From: Oxalobacteraceae bacterium
Lineage (GTDB): Bacteria; Pseudomonadota; Gammaproteobacteria; Burkholderiales; Burkholderiaceae_D
DNA length: 8,868 bases
NCBI GenBank assembly: GCA_947487325.1
Contig: CANKWG010000087.1
Span: 1 to 8,868 of the forward strand
Direction of reading: 5' to 3'
Position 1 is the first letter of the stretch. The number at the start of each line of letters is the position of its first letter. Shown here piece after piece: positions 5,139 through 8,868 of this stretch. The position numbers were made by a program, and so were the translations under genes. The notes beneath the pieces are model-generated. The model was not told where the DNA came from. It did not search any database and saw only the letters and a program-made list of their open reading frames with translations.

Positions 5139-5423
5139 GTGGCTTACGTCTACATCCTTGCAAGCCGCAAAAACGGTACACTTTATGTTGGCGTTACTCG
5201 CGATCTTATTCGCCGCATCTACGAACACAAATCAAGTGTCGTCGAAGGATTTACAAAAAAATATAAAGTTGACCAGCTTGTCTGGTTCGATCATTCAGAA
5301 TCTATCATCGCCGCCATCCAGCGTGAAAAACAAATCAAAGCCTGGAAGCGCGACTGGAAGATCCAGCTAATAGAACAAGCCAACCCCCACTGGCACGACC
5401 TCTACCCCGCCCTCCTGTCATAA
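5139..5423 (+). CDS. Small GIY-YIG nuclease family protein
   Basis: A 94-residue stand-alone GIY-YIG domain, the single-strand-cleaving fold also seen in UvrC and homing endonucleases. The GIY and YIG motifs appear as YVYI (residues 3-6) and LYVGVT (15-20), followed by the basic helix RDLIRRIYEHK (21-31) with the expected catalytic arginine, EGFTKKYKVDQLVWFD, and the REKQIKAW segment with the glutamate and lysine typical of the small UvrC-like subgroup. No other domain is attached. The GTG at 5139 is preferred because AAGGAG (5129-5134) lies 4 nt before it and it yields the usual start MAYVYILASRKNGTLYVG; an in-frame TTG at 5124 lies upstream of that site. Codons look more AT-rich than in neighbours, suggesting acquisition. 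The gene directly follows a palindromic repeat and ends 7 nt before ruvC. Cellular role unknown; a link to DNA repair or to the repeats is inference. Confidence 0.88.
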   Translation: MAYVYILASRKNGTLYVGVTRDLIRRIYEHKSSVVEGFTKKYKVDQLVWFDHSESIIAAIQREKQIKAWKRDWKIQLIEQANPHWHDLYPALLS

Positions 5424-5424
5424 T
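5416..5424 (+). promoter_or_regulatory. Candidate extended -10 promoter of ruvC
   Basis: TGTCATAAT matches the extended -10 pattern TGnTATAAT with one mismatch. The hexamer CATAAT (5419-5424) overlaps the stop codon of the GIY-YIG gene and ends 6 nt before the ruvC ATG, so the predicted transcript would begin at or next to the start codon. There is no Shine-Dalgarno in the 6-nt gap (CCCGGC). No -35 box is visible, which extended -10 promoters can do without. Confidence 0.4.
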
Positions 5425-5430
5425 CCCGGC

Positions 5431-5973
5431 ATGAAAATCCTCGGCATCGACCCCGGCTTGCGCGTGACTGGCTTTGGCGTGATACGCAAAGAGGGTAATC
5501 GGCTCGCCTACATCGCCTCTGGCACGATACGCATACCGGACGGCGACTTGCCGTCCCGACTCAAAGTTATCCTCGACGGCGTGGCCGAAGTCATCACCAC
5601 CTATCAGCCCGATTGCGCAGCCATCGAGATTGTTTTTTCCAACGTCAATCCTCAATCCACATTGCTCCTAGGCCAAGCGCGCGGTGCGGCGATTTGTGGG
5701 CTCGTTGGCGCTAATCTCCCAGTGGCCGAGTACACCGCCTTGCAAGTGAAGAAAGCGGTAGTCGGCCAGGGCAAGGCGCAAAAATCTCAGGTGCAGGCGA
5801 TGGTGCAGCGTTTGCTGAAACTCGAAGGCCTGCCAGGCACCGATGCTGCCGATGCGCTGGGTGTGGCCATCTGCCATGCGCACGCGGGTGCGGGTCTGGC
5901 CACGCTAAGCGGACTGGCGCCTGAGATGGGTCGCAAGGGACTGCGCATTCGCGGTGGTCGTCTGGTTGGCTAA
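5431..5973 (+). CDS. ruvC: Crossover junction endodeoxyribonuclease RuvC
   Basis: Dimeric Holliday junction resolvase that nicks two opposing strands of the junction held by RuvAB. The 180 residues fit the family (E. coli 173). The RNase H-like fold shows MKILGIDPGLRVTGFGVI with Asp7, AAIEIVFSNVNPQST with Glu66, and GTDAADALGVAICHAH with Asp138 and Asp141. These four metal-binding carboxylates fall at the same numbers as in E. coli. The LLLGQARGAA helix (78-87) and the VKKAVVGQGKAQKSQV segment (106-121) are also canonical. The C-terminal tail (about 160-180) is short and basic. ATG 5431 gives the exact family start. It is the first gene of ruvCAB, 68 nt before ruvA. Since the preceding GIY-YIG gene ends 7 nt upstream, readthrough from it is possible. 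Confidence 0.98.
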   Translation: MKILGIDPGLRVTGFGVIRKEGNRLAYIASGTIRIPDGDLPSRLKVILDGVAEVITTYQPDCAAIEIVFSNVNPQSTLLLGQARGAAICGLVGANLPVAEYTALQVKKAVVGQGKAQKSQVQAMVQRLLKLEGLPGTDAADALGVAICHAHAGAGLATLSGLAPEMGRKGLRIRGGRLVG

Positions 5974-6003
5974 GACAGACGCGTAGTCCAAGAGGCGCTG
6001 CGT

Positions 6004-6009
6004 TATCAT
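6004..6009 (+). promoter_or_regulatory. Weak -10-like hexamer before ruvA
   Basis: TATCAT sits 32 nt upstream of the ruvA ATG in the 68-nt ruvC-ruvA spacer. It matches TATAAT at five of six positions; no clear -35 is seen. An AAGAGA ribosome-binding site follows 7 nt before ATG 6042. An internal ruvAB promoter is possible. Confidence 0.25.
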
Positions 6010-6041
6010 GCGTTGTTCCGTAGTCACTCAAGAGACTTTTC

Positions 6042-6617
6042 ATGATCGGTCGCCTCTCCGGCATTCTGCTCGATAAAAATCCACTGCAATTAATCGTTGA
6101 TTGCCAGGGCGTTGGCTATGAAGTCAGCGTCCCCATGAGCACCTTCTACCAACTCCCTTCAATTGGTGAAAAGGTGGTGTTGCTGACCCACTTCGTCGTA
6201 CGTGAAGACGCGCAATTGCTCTTTGGTTTTGGTACCGCCCAGGAGCGGGAACTGTTTCGCGAACTGATCAAGATCAGTGGCGTGGGTGCGCGCACGGCGC
6301 TGGCCCTGTTGTCTGGCATGTCGGTCGCGGATCTGGCGCAGGCCGTCACCTTGCAAGAGTCGGGGCGTCTGACCAAAATCCCCGGCATCGGTAAAAAAAC
6401 AGCAGAGCGTCTGTTGCTTGAATTAAAAGGCAAGCTCGGCGCCGATCTGGGTAGTGGCGGTGCAGTGGCACAAGACAGCAACAGCGACATACTGAACGCG
6501 TTGCTGGCACTGGGCTATTCCGACAAAGAAGCCGCGCTCGCACTCAAACAAGTACCCGCTGGCAGTAGCGTCTCTGACGGCATACGTCATGCGCTCAAAG
6601 CCCTTTCCAAAGCTTGA
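6042..6617 (+). CDS. ruvA: Holliday junction branch migration protein RuvA
   Basis: Tetrameric protein that binds four-way junctions in an open square form and loads two RuvB hexamers. The 191 residues match the family. Domain I is an OB fold (about 1-63: MIGRLSGILL, VDCQGVGYEV, LLTHFVVREDAQLLFGF) with the acidic pin residues Glu55 and Asp56. Domain II has two helix-hairpin-helix motifs, KISGVGARTA (77-86) and KIPGIGKKTA (112-121). After an Asp/Ser/Gly linker, domain III (about 148-191) is the small UBA-like RuvB-binding module (LNALLALGYSDKEAALALKQV). All parts are intact. Start ATG 6042 gives the invariant MIGRL N-terminus and has an AAGAGA site before it. The TGA at 6615-6617 is 29 nt before the preferred ruvB start. 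Confidence 0.98.
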   Translation: MIGRLSGILLDKNPLQLIVDCQGVGYEVSVPMSTFYQLPSIGEKVVLLTHFVVREDAQLLFGFGTAQERELFRELIKISGVGARTALALLSGMSVADLAQAVTLQESGRLTKIPGIGKKTAERLLLELKGKLGADLGSGGAVAQDSNSDILNALLALGYSDKEAALALKQVPAGSSVSDGIRHALKALSKA

Positions 6618-6634
6618 GTCAACCAGCCTCAGGC

Positions 6635-6640
6635 TACAAT
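6635..6640 (+). promoter_or_regulatory. Candidate -10 box directly before ruvB
   Basis: TACAAT (one mismatch to TATAAT) ends 6 nt before the ruvB ATG at 6647. A partial -35, TTGAGT at 6614-6619, lies 15 bp upstream, a slightly short spacing. No Shine-Dalgarno is present between box and ATG. The geometry equals that at ruvC and would give a leaderless ruvB mRNA in addition to ruvCAB readthrough. Confidence 0.35.
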
Positions 6641-6646
6641 GCAGCG

Positions 6647-7696
6647 ATGAGCATACAGACCGACGATTTCAGCGAGCAGCGCATTATTGCCGCCACCCCG
6701 GTGTCGCCCAACGAAGAGGCGATCGAGCGCGCGTTACGTCCTCACAAGCTCGATGACTATGTGGGCCAAGAAAAAATTCGCGAGCAGCTAGAGATTTTTA
6801 TCACCGCTGCGCGCAATCGTGGCGAAGCACTCGACCATACCTTGTTGTTTGGTCCACCCGGTTTAGGCAAGACAACGCTGGCGCACATCATTGCGCGTGA
6901 AATGGGCGTTAACCTGCGACAGACCTCGGGCCCAGTGCTTGAGCGTGCTGGCGATCTGGCCGCCTTGCTGACCAATCTCGAAGCCAATGACGTGCTGTTC
7001 ATCGATGAGATTCATCGGCTCTCACCGGTGGTTGAAGAAATTCTCTATCCGGCACTCGAGGATTACCAGATCGATATCATGATCGGCGAAGGTCCGGCCG
7101 CGCGTTCGGTGCGACTTGATCTGCAACCCTTCACGCTGGTCGGCGCCACGACGCGCGCCGGCATGCTCACCAATCCACTGCGTGACCGCTTCGGCATCGT
7201 GTCGCGTCTGGAGTTTTATACCCCGGAAGAATTGGCGCGCATCGTCACGCGCAGTGCATCCTTGCTCAATGCCGTGATCGTCGGTGATGGTGCGATAGAA
7301 ATTGCTCGCCGCAGTCGCGGCACACCCCGTATCGCGAACCGCCTGCTGCGTCGGGTGCGTGATTATGCGGAAGTCAAAGGCAAGGGTGAGATCACCAGTG
7401 CGATAGCAGATGCGGCGCTGAAGATGCTGGATGTCGATCCGGTGGGGTTTGATCTGATGGACCGCAAGCTACTCGAAGCGGTGCTATTCAAATTCAGCGG
7501 CGGACCTGTCGGTCTAGACAATCTCGCCGCAGCGATCGGCGAAGAGCGCGACACCATTGAGGACGTGCTCGAGCCTTATCTGATCCAGCAGGGGTATTTA
7601 CAGCGCACGCCACGCGGGCGTATTGCGACGCCGGCGGCTTACCGGCACTTCGGTGTCACCGCGCCGCAGAGCAGTCCCAATGGTGATTTGTGGTGA
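6647..7696 (+). CDS. ruvB: Holliday junction branch migration ATPase RuvB
   Basis: Hexameric AAA+ motor that pumps DNA through the RuvA-bound Holliday junction. With the chosen start it has 349 residues, normal for the family. Walker A GPPGLGKT is at 69-76, Walker B DEIH at 120-123, the RuvA-contacting hairpin at about 139-155 (DYQIDIMIGEGPAARSV), sensor 1 GATTRAG at 166-172, arginine finger Arg179 in NPLRDRFG, sensor 2 GTPRIANRLLRR at 225-236, and a C-terminal winged helix from about 270 (GGPVGLDNLAAAIGEE and TPRGRIATPAAYRHFG). ATG 6647 is preferred because the protein then begins MSIQTDDFSEQRII, the usual RuvB start. An in-frame TTG at 6614 overlaps the ruvA stop as TTGA but adds 11 non-conserved residues. 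The gene ends 5 bp from the convergent DUF2147 gene. Confidence 0.97.
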   Translation: MSIQTDDFSEQRIIAATPVSPNEEAIERALRPHKLDDYVGQEKIREQLEIFITAARNRGEALDHTLLFGPPGLGKTTLAHIIAREMGVNLRQTSGPVLERAGDLAALLTNLEANDVLFIDEIHRLSPVVEEILYPALEDYQIDIMIGEGPAARSVRLDLQPFTLVGATTRAGMLTNPLRDRFGIVSRLEFYTPEELARIVTRSASLLNAVIVGDGAIEIARRSRGTPRIANRLLRRVRDYAEVKGKGEITSAIADAALKMLDVDPVGFDLMDRKLLEAVLFKFSGGPVGLDNLAAAIGEERDTIEDVLEPYLIQQGYLQRTPRGRIATPAAYRHFGVTAPQSSPNGDLW

Positions 7697-7701
7697 CGCG
7701 A

Positions 7702-8148
7702 CTATTCTTCCCGAATCCAAACCTGCGTACGTCCCAGCACCGATACGCCAATAAAGCCCCGCACGTTCAGTTTCTTTCCTTTGTCTTCCAGCCACACCTT
7801 GCACTTATAGGTCTTGCCGTTTTGTGGATCAAGGATCTCGCCGCCTGACCAGACATCGCCATCTTTCTTCAGTCCACTGCCGATCTGCATGCCGATGACG
7901 GGTTTATTTTTTTTCTCACCCGGGCATTTGTCGCACAGTGGATTAGGCTCCTCACCGGGTTCGCGGAAGAGTTTTTCAACGGTGATCTGCAGCTGACCAT
8001 TAGATTCAGAAACACGCACCAGCGATTTTTCTTTACCAGATTTGTCATCAATAGTGCGCCATAGTCCGACAGGATTGTCAGTGGCTGCCGCATGAGCTGA
8101 TATCAGCGTCAGTCCCAGTGCGATCAAAAGCAGAATTCGTGTGCGCAT
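7702..8148 (-). CDS. DUF2147 family secreted protein
   Basis: 148-residue exported protein of unknown function. Residues 1-20 form a Sec-type signal peptide: basic MRTR, a hydrophobic core LLLIALGLTLI, then SAHA-A fitting signal peptidase I cleavage after Ala20. The mature part matches the DUF2147 pattern as I know it: NPVGLWRTIDDKSGKEKSLVRV near the N-terminus, NPLCDKCPG with a CxxC pair (Cys72, Cys75), KPVIGMQI, VWSGGEILDPQNGKTYKCKVWL and the closing VRGFIGVSVLGRTQVW. It is probably a small beta-rich periplasmic protein. No enzymatic residues can be named; the CxxC could form a disulfide or bind metal, which is speculation. A strong AAGGAG site lies 6 nt before ATG 8148. It is 17 nt downstream of valS on the same strand, so it is very likely cotranscribed with valS. 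Confidence 0.9.
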   Translation of the reverse strand: MRTRILLLIALGLTLISAHAAATDNPVGLWRTIDDKSGKEKSLVRVSESNGQLQITVEKLFREPGEEPNPLCDKCPGEKKNKPVIGMQIGSGLKKDGDVWSGGEILDPQNGKTYKCKVWLEDKGKKLNVRGFIGVSVLGRTQVWIREE

Positions 8149-8165
8149 GATGGTCTCCTTGTTGT

Positions 8166-8868
8166 TTATTTTAGTTTTGCTAGTTGTTCGCGTAATTTTT
8201 CTAGCGTCGCGCTGAAATTCTGTACGCGTTCTTTTTCCTGCTCGACGACTTGTGCCGGTGCGCGTGCGACAAAACTCTCGTTGCCCAGTTTGGCATTTGC
8301 CTTGGTGATTTCGCCTTCGAGTCGCAGCACTTCCTTGTTCAACCGCTCGCGCTCTGCTGCGATATCAATCTCGACCTTGAGCATCAGTCGTGTGCTGCCA
8401 GATACTGACACCAGTGCAGGTGATTCAGGGAGCGTGTCGACCACCTGCACTTCGGAGAGCTTTGCCAGCGCTTGCAGGTAGGGTGCAAAACTTTGCAGAC
8501 GCGCATGGTCAGCACCTTCGACAAATAGCGGCACTTTCAGCGCGGGCGAGAGCTGCATCTCGCCGCGCAGATTACGGCAGGCATCGGTCAGTGACTTCAG
8601 CTCTGTCATCCAGGCTTCGGAATGCGCATCGATTTTTTTCAGATTCGGTTCAGGATACGCCTGCATCATGATCGAATCACCCGCCGGGTTCAGCGTGCGG
8701 CCCGACAGTGGCGCCACGGTTTGCCAAAGCTGTTCGGTGATGAAGGGAATGATGGGGTGTGCAAGGCGAAGTACAGTTTCCAGCACTCGCAACAAGGTTC
8801 TGCGTGTTGCGCGCTGTTGCGCTTCAGTGCCTTGCTGAATCTGCACCTTGGCGACTTCCAGATACCAG
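8166..8868 (-). CDS. valS: Valyl-tRNA synthetase, C-terminal part (5' end outside window)
   Basis: Class Ia synthetase that charges tRNA-Val and edits mischarged threonine. About 233 C-terminal residues are visible, entering at the right edge in frame (WYLEVAKVQIQQG) and ending at TAA 8166-8168. The catalytic and CP1 editing domains lie outside. The visible part covers the second half of the helical anticodon-binding domain, with LRLAHPIIPFITEQLWQ as the family signature, a linker region (LKSLTDACRNLRGEMQLSPALKVPLFVEG), and the C-terminal coiled-coil arm that contacts the tRNA elbow. The coiled coil runs over about the last 65 residues (AAERERLNKEVLRLEGEITKANAKL ... FVARAPAQVVEQEKERV ... LEKLREQLAKLK). 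A GTG near 8846 is an internal Val codon, not a start. It lies upstream of the DUF2147 gene and convergent to ruvB. Confidence 0.97.
   Translation of the reverse strand, partial: WYLEVAKVQIQQGTEAQQRATRRTLLRVLETVLRLAHPIIPFITEQLWQTVAPLSGRTLNPAGDSIMMQAYPEPNLKKIDAHSEAWMTELKSLTDACRNLRGEMQLSPALKVPLFVEGADHARLQSFAPYLQALAKLSEVQVVDTLPESPALVSVSGSTRLMLKVEIDIAAERERLNKEVLRLEGEITKANAKLGNESFVARAPAQVVEQEKERVQNFSATLEKLREQLAKLK

Noticed and set aside
5003..5266. Open frame of about 87 codons across repeat copy 2 and the start of the GIY-YIG gene
   Set aside because: Composition is low-quality, there is no ribosome-binding site or family match, and it reads through the hairpin repeat in another frame.
5416..5430. 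GTCATAATCCCGGC at the GIY-YIG/ruvC junction as a degraded third hairpin repeat arm
   Set aside because: It resembles the CGTCATCCCAGC head only with a 2-base insertion and a mismatch, and has no second arm. It is too short to claim and is better read as an extended -10 box.
6614..6646. TTG start for ruvB overlapping the ruvA stop
   Set aside because: It adds 11 residues (MSQPASGYNAA) not typical of RuvB, while ATG 6647 gives the usual MSIQTD start. The overlap mirrors tyrS-dtd but seems coincidental.

Overview
The window is a bacterial chromosome segment of mostly housekeeping genes. Two genes are cut by its ends: tyrS on the left and valS on the right. Protein sequences and gene order (tyrS-dtd-histidine phosphatase-dusB-fis-purH-ruvC-ruvA-ruvB, then convergent valS with a DUF2147 gene) point to a betaproteobacterium. 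Burkholderiales, and within it something close to Oxalobacteraceae, is my inference from remembered gene order, a 77-residue Fis and a DUF2147 neighbour. No database search was run.

Layout. 1-931: the 3' end of tyrS overlaps dtd by 4 bp, pairing a tRNA-charging enzyme with the enzyme that removes D-amino acids from tRNA. 971-1630: histidine phosphatase of the phosphoglycerate mutase superfamily. 1713-3012: dusB and fis, the conserved tRNA-dihydrouridine synthase/nucleoid protein pair. 3013-3208: AT-rich spacer with a perfect 20-bp palindrome. 3209-4774: purH, the last two steps of IMP synthesis. 4775-5138: a 364-nt stretch with no credible gene, holding two related palindromic repeats in inverted orientation. 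5139-5423: a small single-domain GIY-YIG nuclease directly after the second repeat. 5431-7696: ruvC, ruvA and ruvB, the full Holliday junction resolvasome. 7702-8868, minus strand: the valS 3' end and a secreted DUF2147 protein, running tail to tail into ruvB with a 5-bp gap.

How the genes work together. TyrRS and DTD together guard tyrosyl-tRNA against D-amino acids. DusB modifies tRNA and precedes fis, whose product controls stable RNA and growth-phase genes. RuvA, RuvB and RuvC branch-migrate and cut Holliday junctions. The region reads as growth and translation genes plus recombination repair.

Most of the window is ordinary. The part that looks like an accessory insertion is about 4843-5423, between purH and ruvC: a pair of inverted hairpin repeats followed by a GIY-YIG endonuclease gene with a strong ribosome-binding site. 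It can be read as a nuclease-linked repeat unit, but that is a hypothesis. A second pattern is that ruvC, ruvB and possibly purH have a -10-like hexamer 5-6 nt before the start codon and no clear Shine-Dalgarno sequence, suggesting leaderless or near-leaderless mRNAs.
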